DNA of 64,000 nt from Tretioscincus oriximinensis (Eukaryota > Chordata > Lepidosauria > Squamata > Gymnophthalmidae), in the NCBI GenBank assembly GCA_022410635.1, contig JAJVDF010000377.1:317111-381110 (forward strand). The letters are read 5' to 3'. The position numbers were made by a program, and so were the translations under genes. The notes below the pieces were generated by a model. It made no database searches. It saw only the letters and a program-made list of their open reading frames with translations, and had not been told where the DNA came from. Below, one piece after another: positions 36,701 through 46,701 of this stretch. Within the stretch, counting starts at the first letter, position 1, and each line of letters opens with the position of its first letter.

Positions 36701-38138
36701 ATGCACTAAAAAACAATTTAAAAAATATTTAAAATATAATCCGTCTCCCTCTTTTCCAAGCAAGATAACACTAAGAATCAAAAGTCTTAAAGCTTTCCTC
36801 AACAATTCTTGTAGTAAACATGAACAATCGCTTCATGATTTTTTTATTAATTAAAATACTATTCAATTAGGACTTAGGATATGACTAATAACGTTCCATC
36901 CTAATTAAGACAGGAAATTGCCTTAGAATGAAGTGAATCAGAATATTGTTCCAACTTGTTTATTGAAATATTTTAATGTTAACTGATTCACAGGCAATCT
37001 TCATTAATGGATTTCCTTATTATGAATTAACTTAGAATTAACTTTTGTCTTTAAAACCCCTAAACCAGTTATTTGTGCAAAGTGGTATTCTTTTGAAATG
37101 GAATCCTTACCTTTATTTTCTTGCTGCAGTTCCCGGATCTGCCTGTTTTCCTGCTGGATTCCCAATACCAGTGAAGAGCGGGGTCTATGTCTGGCTACTT
37201 CATTNAATTCCTGAATTTCTTCTTGGTACTAAAATTAGATAGGCATTTTTAAGGACAAGAAACGATGGAAAGGACACAAGATCTCAGCTGTTAAGGACAA
37301 AGTAAATTATCAAAGAAGCACCAAGAATCATTACTTATGCCTGGAGTATTCAGGGCTTGTTCTTTACAAACTGCAACTCATAGTAACAAATAGTGTTCAG
37401 AAACTAAACTATGTTTATATGTTAATAAGAAAATTAATTATGTCCCTAAAAGGAATGTCCAAACACTTGCCTTAAGCAAAGCATTCTGTGTAACCCAATC
37501 AGTCTTATTGTCACTTGTTATTATTTTTTCGTAAGATCTATTGTCCTTTAAAATACCAGGCTTAAATTGTATAAGCATACATTTTGCAGAATTAAATAAC
37601 ACTATACTATTCCAGGTACTTTACATTTCAAGATCTATGGAGCAGGATTAAATTAGCCTTTCCAGTTATTGTAGGTTCTTTCCACAAATACATTAGAATA
37701 ACAAATACATGCAAAATGACTTTTACTTACCAGGCCACAAATGTAAGAAATATGTATGTATCCTATCCTGGGATGGGTCACCATATAATAACCATGAAAA
37801 CAATTAAAAGAGAAAAGCTAAAAATGGCGATAGTGCCTCCAAGGAAAAGGAACATTATTCCCTTAATGAAAGGCCAGAGTGAACAGGTGTTTATTCACCA
37901 GGTGGCCCAAATATATGAGTGTGTGTGTCTGACAAATTCAAGAGAGGAGAATATTCCATAACTTGTTTTTTCCATAACCAGTCGGATTTGGAAGAACACA
38001 AACCTGTTTCATTGCTTCTACTCGCTTGTTGAGAGCTGTAGTCTGTTCAATCAGAGCTTCAGCTGCGTTATCGTGCTCTCTCAGTCGCTCTACCAGAGCT
38101 TTTGCGTCAGCCAAGGCCTTCTCAATTGTACAACTCAT
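30665..38138 (-). CDS. FGFR1OP2: FGFR1OP2, coiled-coil protein of the SIKE/FGFR1OP2 family (5 coding exons, complete)
   Basis: Five minus-strand exons (38138-38004, 37228-37111, 35094-34952, 33584-33471, 30799-30665) join to 214 codons plus stop. The product starts [20 protein letters not shown] and ends SDLSLRKS, nearly identical to mammalian FGFR1OP2, and is mostly predicted coiled coil. The family (FGFR1OP2 and SIKE1) associates with the STRIPAK phosphatase/kinase scaffold; FGFR1OP2 is also known as a fusion partner of FGFR1 and as a wound-inducible transcript. The human long form (253 aa) has 38 residues, beginning IDMVHRN, between ...EQHSK and ELQ...; they are absent here, giving the equivalent of the 215-aa short form. 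The tail has LKEDASES where human has LRKDDASES, one residue shorter. The 5' UTR exon was not found and probably lies near or in the gap at 42236-43035. Introns 2 to 4 carry repeats, including a Penelope-like element. Confidence 0.96.
31485..31725. repeat. Foldback repeat family HHL, copy 7
   Basis: A partial arm (31485-31560, AATCAGGATCCAGAATATCT then AAGGGGGTCTCCTAAC) is followed by a forward arm (31632-31722) with ATCTGAAGTAGACTTGTCTA then TGAAAGG. Directly adjoins the Penelope-like element. Confidence 0.75.
31726..33374 (+). mobile_element. Penelope-like retroelement remnant with GIY-YIG endonuclease and inverted terminal repeats
   Basis: The + strand from 31958 encodes the post-reverse-transcriptase linker of Penelope-like elements: [18 protein letters not shown] and a cysteine cluster [20 protein letters not shown] endonuclease follows (32390-32720: [20 protein letters not shown], then WIGEHI). 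In-frame stops at 32397 and near 32540 make it a dead copy; most of the reverse transcriptase is missing. Ends: about 31737-31843 and 33219-33325 are inverted copies of about 104 bp with few differences. Outside them the 13-mer TAGATATTTTAAT occurs at 31713-31725 and 33375-33387, a possible target-site duplication. It sits in an FGFR1OP2 intron, opposite to the gene. Confidence 0.85.
33471..33584 (-). CDS. FGFR1OP2: FGFR1OP2 coding exon 4
   Basis: Acceptor CATTCAG, donor GTAACT. Encodes residues 133-170: [20 protein letters not shown], then [12 protein letters not shown]. Phase 0 at both ends, 114 nt. Confidence 0.96.
33795..33850 (-). repeat. SINE tail (type A), reverse
   Basis: TATTTATACTTTTATCCCAT followed by CCCTAAAGATCTTAAATAAA, a decayed type A SINE 3' end. 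Confidence 0.45.
34952..35094 (-). CDS. FGFR1OP2: FGFR1OP2 coding exon 3
   Basis: Acceptor TTTTGACAG, donor GTAATA. Encodes about residues 85-132, including [18 protein letters not shown] and ending LKEQHSK in phase 0, the point where the human long isoform inserts its extra exon. Confidence 0.96.
35657..36320. repeat. Pair of about 95-bp direct repeats bounding a GC-rich insert
   Basis: 35657-35750 and 36226-36320 share TGCAGGAAAGCGACAGGATG, GAACCTCCCAGG and TTCAAAAGCC with few mismatches, offset about 569 bp. The interval is much more GC-rich than the intron. Outer flanks 35636-35648 and 36498-36510 (GGAAGGGATGCCA) are inverted. Class unknown; it may be a retroelement fragment. Confidence 0.6.
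37111..37228 (-). CDS. FGFR1OP2: FGFR1OP2 coding exon 2
   Basis: Acceptor ATTTTAG, donor GTAAGG. Encodes about residues 46-84: [28 protein letters not shown]. One ambiguous base at 37205 makes one residue uncertain. Confidence 0.95.
38004..38138 (-). CDS. FGFR1OP2: FGFR1OP2 coding exon 1
   Basis: The exon begins only two bases before the ATG (acceptor at 38141-38142, preceded by a long C/T tract). Encodes residues 1-45, ending NKRVEAMKQ; donor GTTTGT. The whole 5' UTR except AA is therefore in an upstream exon. Confidence 0.95.
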
Positions 38139-40795
38139 TTCTTTTTTGGGGGTGGGGGAAGAGGAAGGAAAATAGAACATTAGACATGCTATTACACCTG
38201 AAATATGCAAGAAAGCCCCATACATTCAGAACTGCAACCATAAGAGCATTTTAATATGCATGGATTCCATGTAATATTTAATATACAGTGTTGTAGTACT
38301 TTGGGCAGTACTTTTCTTTTTGGTGTGTTATATATAATTTAGTAAGCCTGTTTACCAACTCAAAATGCCACCTTAGAATCCAATATATATAAACACAAGG
38401 TATTGGCAGTGATGTATGTTCTAGAATTGTGCTTACTCTTTTTGCTTTGCTTTTCAATAGATTCACTTACAAGGCAGAATCTCTCAGCTTAAACTCACAA
38501 TTAAAATTTTTACAAATAATGTGATCATTATGGTCATGCAATAATCTTAGTTTTCATTACATGATTCTGTGAATTGCTGTTGCAATTCCACCAAATTGCT
38601 TTTGCAATCCCACCAAATGTTCAATGTCATCTCTGTTAAATTAATCTCAGAATCTTATTTAGTATTTTAAAATTCATGGTCCTTGCAGAACATTATCAAA
38701 CTTCCAAATCCAATATTAAATACATCTTTAACATATTTGTGCAATACTATACTACAAAAGACTGTGCTGCTGTTGATCAACACTGGGCACACTTCTGGTT
38801 TACTTGTAATCAGCTTATGTTATTAAATACTGTTCCAATTTTATTTGACCTATACAGATGGTCCCTGGATTATAGCCAAGTAGTGTTAAAACCAAGTCTT
38901 GAGGAAAACACTTACTGAAATAAAACATATTTCAATATTGAAAATACTATAAAACAACTAATATATACTGTATGTATAACGAGTTGTAAAGACAAGATTG
39001 CTTGGTGAGTTAAATATATTGCAATGTTATTCTACAGAAAACATATTTTTTATGTTTAGGTTCACAAAATAATTTTCAAATTTCTCTAACCAATACTAAG
39101 GAATTTCAAAGCACCTCAAAAATATGTTTGGTCTCTGGTGCATTTCTCTTTACTGAATTCTCTTGGGGCAAACTGGTTCCTCTAGGCACTCTGCTATGCA
39201 GGACTGTCATTTGTACTAGTCACATTTTTGTGATGCCTATGCATGACAACTGGGTGGAAAAACAGGTTATCTGCTACCTGCTGTTCACGCTCTCTGCACT
39301 GTACTGCAGTACTGGGATTGCATTCTTATTGTGTGGGCATTTTCACACCTCATACTTTTTAGTTCAATCAAACTGGTATAAAAGCTACACTCTGCAACTT
39401 TTAAAAATCAAAATGCCATTACTGAGATTCAACAACAAATTAAAAGCAGAGTTGTACAGTAGGTAGCACTGACACAAAAAACAAGCCTGTACATTAAAAT
39501 TTATCCTATGCTGACTATTGATGCATAAAACTCCAACTTCGCTAAAACCAAACTATATTCCTAGACTTGAACAAGAAGTAAAAACGTCAGTCATCTTTTG
39601 TACTTATCCGCTTGCCATAGACTGCAAGAATTAAAATTTTGTGAACTTTTAAGATTTGTTGAACGTTCTGTTTTGTTTATACCTATACTACTTATATCTT
39701 AAGACTGAAAATAAATTATCTGTAGTATATTCACGAGCAGACGTGCACAGTGGGAATCATTTTACAATTATATAACTATTTATCCATTAAAAAGCCATAC
39801 ATTATGGCTAGGCATTTTGCTCTATTATATTATAGATCTATTGATGCACCAATGATTGACTTCTGGTAACTATATATTAGATATGTGCTTCCCATTAACT
39901 TTTTCCAAACAAACGTCACACACTGAACCTGCTTTTCAGACAATGCTCCACCTCTGACCTTTGGTGATGATTAGCAGTTCTATAATAACTAGGGTTGTGT
40001 TAACCCATTTTACAACCATCCTAAATTCAGGAGGCTTACTCAGGAATCCTGTTTAAATCTGATCCATCAATAAGCCATGTTTGAAAACTTCCAGAAAGAA
40101 CACAAAACAAACTACATTTGAAGTCTTCTGGGAAGTGAAAATGCAAGGCTCTTCTAGGAGCCGCCATAATCCCTGTTCTAAAACACCTACATCATGGTAG
40201 GTTGTAGTGAATAGCATTTGTAAGAAATGTATGTTCAGTGCTGATTGACAAAAAAAGTCAAGTGCAGAGTTTTTGCGTGTGAAAACAAACCTGATTCCAA
40301 ACTGGACAACCAATTTAGGTTCAATGAAAAGCTGGATCTGATGTCAACTAGGTTTGGTTCACTTACATCTCTGTTAATAACATCTTAATATAAGTGTTAA
40401 TCATGTTAGGATCCCAGCAGAACAAATTGGATACCAAGTTCATTTGCAAAAATACATTGAGATAGAGGCTGTTCATGCAGTAAGTCACATAAAAGAGTAT
40501 CGAGAACTATAATATTGCTTGCCTTATTTTGAAACTCTATATTTATGAACCAACATTTTCATGCCAATTCAACCAGTCATCAAACATAAGACTATCCCAC
40601 ACACAGAGCAACCACATCCTTATAAATAAGGATTATTGCTTTACTTATAAGTAAATTTATTGCTAAACTAGAATTCTAGACACAGTGTTTTAGCCATAGT
40701 CTAGAACATTTATTCCATGGAATCACTTCAGATTTTTAGAATATAAATACTTTTAGTGAGATGAAGACAATATAAATTAACTAAGCTGAGTTTGT

Positions 40796-40910
40796 CTGGA
40801 TAAAAACTATCCAGCAAGAGGGTCTCGTAGCGCTTGATTTAACATGAAAAAAGTAAGCAACACTAGGTTTCACAGGCAAGTCTACTTCTTCAGATGCTAG
40901 GGAACCACTG
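40796..40910 (-). repeat. Foldback repeat family HHL, copy 8 (single arm)
   Basis: CCAGCAAGAGGGTCTCGTAG, then CACAGGCAAGTCTACTTCTT and CAGATGC: the reverse arm with its core. Confidence 0.75.
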
Positions 40911-41399
40911 TTTCAAAAGAATATAAATCAACATTTCTGTTCTCAGTTCCACTGTATTACTGGTTTGTACAAGAGAAACAAAAATGTTAATTGCTTTAAT
41001 GAGCAGAAATCTTAAAAACACATTCCTGTGGACTTATTTCCATACAGACCTCATCTGTATAAACTATAGTTACCCCATCCTTGTCAAATATCAAAACAGT
41101 AGCCCTCAATGTTTGCTAAGATCAAGTTCTATCCAAATAGTATGAAAATGAGAACTCATACATATCCAAAAATGAAGTAATTTCTAAGACAGGATGCTGG
41201 ATAAGGTGGGCTGTGGTCTTACTCAGTGGAGAACCTCTAATGTTTTTGACATTTTGCTGTAAGGTTAGGAAAATTAATAATAATGATTACCAAAGCATCT
41301 CAAATTGCTGAATCCAGACTAACTTTTGTGAGCTATGTCCAGTGGTATGGAATAAACTGGCTCTCAGTCACAATGGGTCCAATGAAATAATTAAAGGAT

Positions 41400-41650
41400 A
41401 ACAATGCAACCCCCATACACATAATGTTCGAACATTCTTGTTTTTCAACATGACAGGGCGAATAAACATCGCCACATATTTGAGAATACTGGTAATATAA
41501 TATTTCATCACTTAAATAAAAATAATATATTTTTTAAAAGTTTACTATGTTGCTTCTACCTCTTCTTCTCCAGGGTGTGTGTGACACTAATAGTTGTAAT
41601 GTGAATTGTGTTTTCTTATAAAACAAACCGTGATCTTGGGAGGATCTGAG
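41400..41650. repeat. Unclassified interspersed repeat, copy 1
   Basis: Shares ACATGACAGGGCGAATAAAC/ACATGGCAGGGCAAATAACC and GTGTGTGACAC..ATAGTTG with 58705-59270 in the same order and orientation. Confidence 0.5.
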
Positions 41651-41774
41651 GTTCAATATTAGACTGGTAGAAGGAGGTCAGGTACTTCTAATGATCTGTT
41701 TGAGATTTTAGTTTTAATGAAAGAAAAATTCCATCATGGCCAGTCTAGATCATATTAATTAGGGAAGGGAAATC

Positions 41775-42235
41775 TGACATTTTTTTTTTTAGGAACCAGA
41801 TGTATTTCTCCCCAGAAATCCTGATATCTTTCTTTTTATTATTTATTAATTTATTTGTACTTGTATTCCGCCCTATACCAGAAGGTCTCATAGCAGACAA
41901 CCTTAGGGTGGCACACATAGCTTTTGCTGCTTTATCCACAACAGACACCCTGTGGAGTAGGTGGGGCTGAGAGAGTTCAAAGAACTGTGACTGGCCCAAG
42001 GTAACCCAGTTGGCTTTCGTGGAGGAGTGGGGAATCGAACTGGGAGACTACCAGGTACGAGTCCAACACTCTAACCACTACACCAAACTGGTTTTTAGAA
42101 ACCAGACATCTTTCTCCTCAGAACTCCTGACATCTTTCTCCTCAGAACTCCTGACATCTTTCTTTTTAGGAACCAGACAACTTTCTCCTCAGAAATCCTG
42201 ACATCTTTCTCCTTAGAACTCCTGACATCTTTCTT
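41775..42235. repeat. 24-bp minisatellite abutting the assembly gap
   Basis: Units related to CCTGACATCTTTCTCCTCAG + AACT repeat from about 42096 to the gap at 42236. The same motif occurs at 41775-41832, on the far side of a SINE inserted into the array (41833-42095). Sequence beyond the gap begins in CpG-island DNA. Confidence 0.8.
41833..42095 (-). mobile_element. tRNA-derived SINE (type A), reverse, full length
   Basis: Read on the minus strand: tRNA-like head with A-box-like TGGTGTAGTGGTTAGAGTGT, B-box-like GTTCGATTCCCC, a body with CCACCTACTCCACAGGGTGT, and a tail GGTATAGGGCGGAATACAAG + TA-rich run. Confidence 0.8.
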
Positions 42236-43035
42236 NNNNNNNNNNNNNNNNNNNNNNNNNNNNNNNNNNNNNNNNNNNNNNNNNNNNNNNNNNNNNNNNN
42301 NNNNNNNNNNNNNNNNNNNNNNNNNNNNNNNNNNNNNNNNNNNNNNNNNNNNNNNNNNNNNNNNNNNNNNNNNNNNNNNNNNNNNNNNNNNNNNNNNNNN
42401 NNNNNNNNNNNNNNNNNNNNNNNNNNNNNNNNNNNNNNNNNNNNNNNNNNNNNNNNNNNNNNNNNNNNNNNNNNNNNNNNNNNNNNNNNNNNNNNNNNNN
42501 NNNNNNNNNNNNNNNNNNNNNNNNNNNNNNNNNNNNNNNNNNNNNNNNNNNNNNNNNNNNNNNNNNNNNNNNNNNNNNNNNNNNNNNNNNNNNNNNNNNN
42601 NNNNNNNNNNNNNNNNNNNNNNNNNNNNNNNNNNNNNNNNNNNNNNNNNNNNNNNNNNNNNNNNNNNNNNNNNNNNNNNNNNNNNNNNNNNNNNNNNNNN
42701 NNNNNNNNNNNNNNNNNNNNNNNNNNNNNNNNNNNNNNNNNNNNNNNNNNNNNNNNNNNNNNNNNNNNNNNNNNNNNNNNNNNNNNNNNNNNNNNNNNNN
42801 NNNNNNNNNNNNNNNNNNNNNNNNNNNNNNNNNNNNNNNNNNNNNNNNNNNNNNNNNNNNNNNNNNNNNNNNNNNNNNNNNNNNNNNNNNNNNNNNNNNN
42901 NNNNNNNNNNNNNNNNNNNNNNNNNNNNNNNNNNNNNNNNNNNNNNNNNNNNNNNNNNNNNNNNNNNNNNNNNNNNNNNNNNNNNNNNNNNNNNNNNNNN
43001 NNNNNNNNNNNNNNNNNNNNNNNNNNNNNNNNNNN
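42236..43035. other. Assembly gap (800 N)
   Basis: Exactly 800 unresolved bases between a minisatellite and a CpG island. The round length suggests an estimated or placeholder size. Probably contains the FGFR1OP2 first exon and part of the shared promoter. Confidence 0.99.
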
Positions 43036-43960
43036 CGCAGTTAGTCACACACCACCCCCAGCGGCAGCCACACACACTGACCGATGGTTACGACCACTCA
43101 TTCCTCGCCAGCCGCCGTCGGGCAGTGCTGGGAGATGTGGATAGAGCCCAGCGGCCACGGCGTCGATACTATTTCAAATGGCAGCAGTTCTAGGGTAAGG
43201 CGGCGGCGGCGACCTGCCGGGCGAGCCCATGAGGGGAGCGTCAGGTAAGCAAGAAAACGAGCGACCGATCAGATTTCAGTCCAGCTTCCTCGGCGGCGAC
43301 AACGCGATAGCTGAACAGACGATGAAAAAAAGAGCGAACGCAGCTTAGCCCAGGCGACTATCGCGAGATCAGCCGCGTGATATCGCGTTCGCGAGATGCT
43401 TGTTCTTTGCAACGCCCGTCAGCCGCGTCGGGGCGGGAAGGAGGGAGGGAAAGGAAAAAGTCGTAATCTCACGAGATTTACAATTTTGGCTCCTCCTTCC
43501 ACATCACCACCCTTCCTGACAGAGACGCTGAGGGAGGGAATGTCCCCGCTCTGACATACACTTTAGCCAATGGTAGCTTGCAATGTAGTATCGCGAGAGT
43601 CGCNTTATTCTCGTACAGTGACATCATTAGGACATCTATAGAGTTGGAATGAAATGTTGTATAGACAGTCGTTGACTGAGCAACCCGTTGTTCCTCTTTC
43701 TTTCTTTTTTTCTTTCTTTCTTTCGGCCCAGGAGGATGGATCTTCAAATATATTTACAGTTGATTGAGGCGAGCCAACCAACAGCTAGCAAATTGAATTC
43801 AATGCCAAGTCTATACTTTCCTATATCTAGGTTTTCCTCCCTGCAGACTCAAGAAGAGGCGCTCTCGAGATGTAGTCTCGCGATAATAACATGGGCATGG
43901 CTGGGGCACTCGGGGGCGGCCGGGGTGGAAGGAAAAAAAGGACGGAGGAGTTCAGGGGTG
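43036..43960. promoter_or_regulatory. CpG-island bidirectional promoter of FGFR1OP2 and INTS13
   Basis: The most CpG-rich DNA in the window, between two divergent genes. Core elements seen: TCGCGAGA at 43361-43368 and 43591-43598, TTCGCGAGA at 43388-43396, TCTCGCGA at 43876-43883, and CCAAT at 43567-43571. No TATA box. A strong splice donor CAG|GTAAGC follows 43244 and probably ends a non-coding first exon of INTS13. Human FGFR1OP2 and INTS13 are also head to head. Confidence 0.75.
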
Positions 43961-44238
43961 ACGGAATTCGTTGGTAGCTTGATGCTTTGAATCCCTTGTG
44001 GAGACCCAAGGAGCCCTGAAGACCTGGGGAAATGGAACTTGCCAAGGGCCCTGTTGCTTCTTCTCCTACTTCTGTTTACTACTAATACCTCGTTTTGAGG
44101 CTGCGCTTGCAGTTGTGGGGCGCGCAGAATCTGCTTCCTCCCGGTTCGAACCCCGAGAGGAGAAACAAAACAACAGCAGTAAGAAAGCCTGGTGGATTTC
44201 TACGCCATTTGCCAAATCTGGTGCGTTCCATAGTGGTC

Positions 44239-44695
44239 GATTTCAAAGAAGTAGCCATGTTAGTCAGGCTCTATGTATGAACAACTTTCTGGGGACATTA
44301 TTTAGTAAGCTGGGTGTCTCTTTTACGTTTCTCTTGCCTCCATGAAAGCCAGCTGGGTGACCATGGGCCTGTCACAGTTCTTTATAACTCTCTCAGCCCC
44401 ACCTATTTCACAGGGTGTCTGTTGTGGAGAAAGCAACAAAAACTATGTACACCACCCTGAGACCTTTGGGTATAGGATGGAATAGAAGTACAAATAAATG
44501 AATAAATAATTCAGGAACCCAGCGTGCTATATATGTCTGTCCCTAGGCAGTTGTTTGCTGCATAGCATCTGAAGAAGTAGATTTGTCTATGGAAGCTCCT
44601 GCTGCCTACCTTTTTCTTGATCGTCTCCTTATAAGAACCCCTTGCTAGGTGTCTTGGATCCAGGCTAACGTGGCTACTTCATTGAAATCTGCAAT
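44239..44695. repeat. Foldback repeat family HHL, copy 9, with a SINE inside
   Basis: Left arm end at 44239-44272 (GATTTCAAAGAAGTAGCCAT) and forward arm 44560-44695 (CTGAAGA at 44569-44575, stem, GGAAGC, ending GTGGCTACTTCATTGAAATC). Between them lies a type A SINE body (44345-44512). Confidence 0.75.
44345..44512 (+). mobile_element. tRNA-derived SINE (type A), 5'-truncated
   Basis: CACAGGGTGTCTGTTGTGGA, ACCACCCTGAGACCTTTGGG, then an AAATAAATGAATAAATAA tail. The tRNA-like head is missing. Confidence 0.7.
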
Positions 44696-45639
44696 AAGAA
44701 CCTGCTTATGGGGATTCTCAATTTTACAAGCCATTTTGTCCCAAATTATTGCTCGTTAGTCAAGAACTTGAATAGTGAGGGTGTTTTGCTTTGTACCCCT
44801 GTTTTGGGCTTTTGTCTGGTTTAGTCCAGAAAAAGACAAATGGATTAATATGCTCAATCTTCAAGACAGAAAAAAGATTTAGAAATAGGTGTCAGGACCA
44901 GAATCATGTTCATAAATATATAGAATCATAAAACAGGAACTCGGAAAGCAAGAATGACCTTTATAGCATTGTGTCCTTTATGGAATTACTGGTTGTCAGT
45001 ATTTGGCAGAACATGCCTGCAGTTTGATACCTGTATTTGTGTATTTTTCTTTTTTTGACAGGGGTGGGAGAGTTGTTTTGAGATTACTATAACTTCCATG
45101 ATTCTCATTTTCTTTTAAAAGTTTAAGTTCTTTTATCCTACTTTTTAATACTCCTGTCTTGCTTTCCAGTTTTGCAGTTTGGTAACCCTACTCTGTTATG
45201 TAGCCCTATTATTATATACTTATTTATAAAACACCATCAATNTACGTGGTATTGTACAGTATACNTATAAAAATACAATTATAGAATGAACATAATATAA
45301 AACAAAAAAAGTTTAAAGTTAAAACATCAAAATAGGTAATCAATTAAAACGAAGTTAATTAGTGATATCAAGGGCTCTAATTTCTGAATGCACTTGGCAC
45401 TAATGTTTTGCCAAAGGATATTTCCTTCTGACAGAATGATTATTTTGCAAGACATAGATTCTTTCTGCCCTCTGTCTTATTCTGGAAACAGGGACCCACC
45501 ATATATGTGCTAAGGCAACATGTGACAAGTCTGTATGGAGACTGCNGTGTGAGACCCTACTTTGGGATGTAATCCCAATAAAATGCAGTGCAGAAAGGGC
45601 CGTATATCTTTCTGCCCTGCACTTCATTCAGGATTATAA

Positions 45640-45712
45640 TCTAGAATAAGTACCCAATATCTGCATGCAAGATAACTGGTATAGGGCGGTATAAAAATGT
45701 AAATAAATAAGT
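45640..45712 (+). repeat. SINE tail (type A)
   Basis: AACTGGTATAGGGCGGTATA followed by AAATGTAAATAAATAAG. Confidence 0.6.
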
Positions 45713-45836
45713 GGGCGAGGTTTGCCATTGTCTGTGGTATATGGATAGCTGGTTGCTATTCAGAAATATAATGTAGAAAAATGCCCAGAGCACAAAANGC
45801 TATAGGTCATCAAAATGTACAAAATGCAGTTTCGTT

Positions 45837-46091
45837 ATTTATTTAATTATTTGTATTTATATCCCGCCCTATACCAGAAGGTCTAAGGGCAGTCAACCAT
45901 AGGGTGGTGCACATAGCTTTTGTTGATTTCTCCACAACAGACACCCTGTGGAGTAGGTGGGGCTGAGAGAGTTCAAAGAACTGTGATTGGCCCAAGGTCA
46001 CCCAGCTGGCTTCATGGAGGAGTGGGAAATCGAAGCGGGAGACTACCAGNTAAGAGTCCCACACTCTAACCACTACACCAAACTGGCTCTC
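45837..46091 (-). mobile_element. tRNA-derived SINE (type A), reverse, full length
   Basis: Very similar to the copy at 41833-42095: TATCCCGCCCTATACCAGAA at the tail side and ACTCTAACCACTACACCAAA at the tRNA head. Confidence 0.8.
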
Positions 46092-46479
46092 GTATTCACA
46101 TGAAACTTTTTTTTTGCAAGCATGTATGTTTTTCTAAAACACACATAGGCCCCGAAACAAGCTCCTTTTAATTGCAAATCTTTCCAGGTTGATTCCATAA
46201 AGTGATGGCACAATGTTTTTCTAATTGTAACTTCGTGTACACAAAGATGAAAATCAGTTACCGGCGGAATTTATAATAGCAGAAATTTCCAACTATATAT
46301 TTTTAAAAAGTAATAGAGACTCCTGCTGCAATGGAATTCATTCTGTGTTTTATTCTAAGAAATAGATGTGCTTTTGCATATTGATGCAGACGATGGCAGG
46401 CCTTGGAGTGTGAAATTATTAATCATGTATCACCTCGTGTTCAGTTTTACTAATGTTACCCATTTTTTACAGAAAGAAA

Positions 46480-46701
46480 ATGAAACTTTTTGNCGAATCT
46501 CACAAAACAGTCTTTGTGGTGGACCACTGCCCTTATATGGCAGAATCCTGCAGGCAACATGTTGAGTTTGATATGTTAAAGAGTCGGACACAAGGAATCA
46601 TACCTCTTGCACCTATATCAAGATCATTGTGGACATGTTCAGTGGAGTCATCTATGGAATATTGTAGAATAATGTTTGATATATTTCCATTTAGAAAACT
46701 A
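46480..46701 (+). CDS. INTS13: INTS13 coding exon 1
   Basis: The exon begins at 46473 after acceptor TTTTTTACAG; ATG at 46480 has A at -3. Encodes residues 1-74 ([35 protein letters not shown]); donor GTAAGT, phase 0. Confidence 0.95.

Larger units (their letters stand above)
38141..42235. other. FGFR1OP2: FGFR1OP2 5' intron up to the assembly gap
   Basis: No coding exon recognised. Contains an HHL arm (40796-40910), part of an unclassified repeat (41400-41650) shared with 58705-59270, and a 24-bp minisatellite interrupted by a SINE (41775-42235). Confidence 0.6.
43245..46472 (+). other. INTS13: INTS13 first intron (inferred from donor at 43245 to acceptor before 46473)
   Basis: Holds the rest of the CpG island, a (CTTT)n run near 43696-43725, HHL arms enclosing a SINE (44239-44695), a SINE tail (45640-45712) and a reverse SINE (45837-46091). 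No coding exon recognised. Confidence 0.55.

Noticed and set aside
42095..43075. 326-codon - strand frame
   Set aside because: Almost all of it is the run of N; the remainder is the translated minisatellite.
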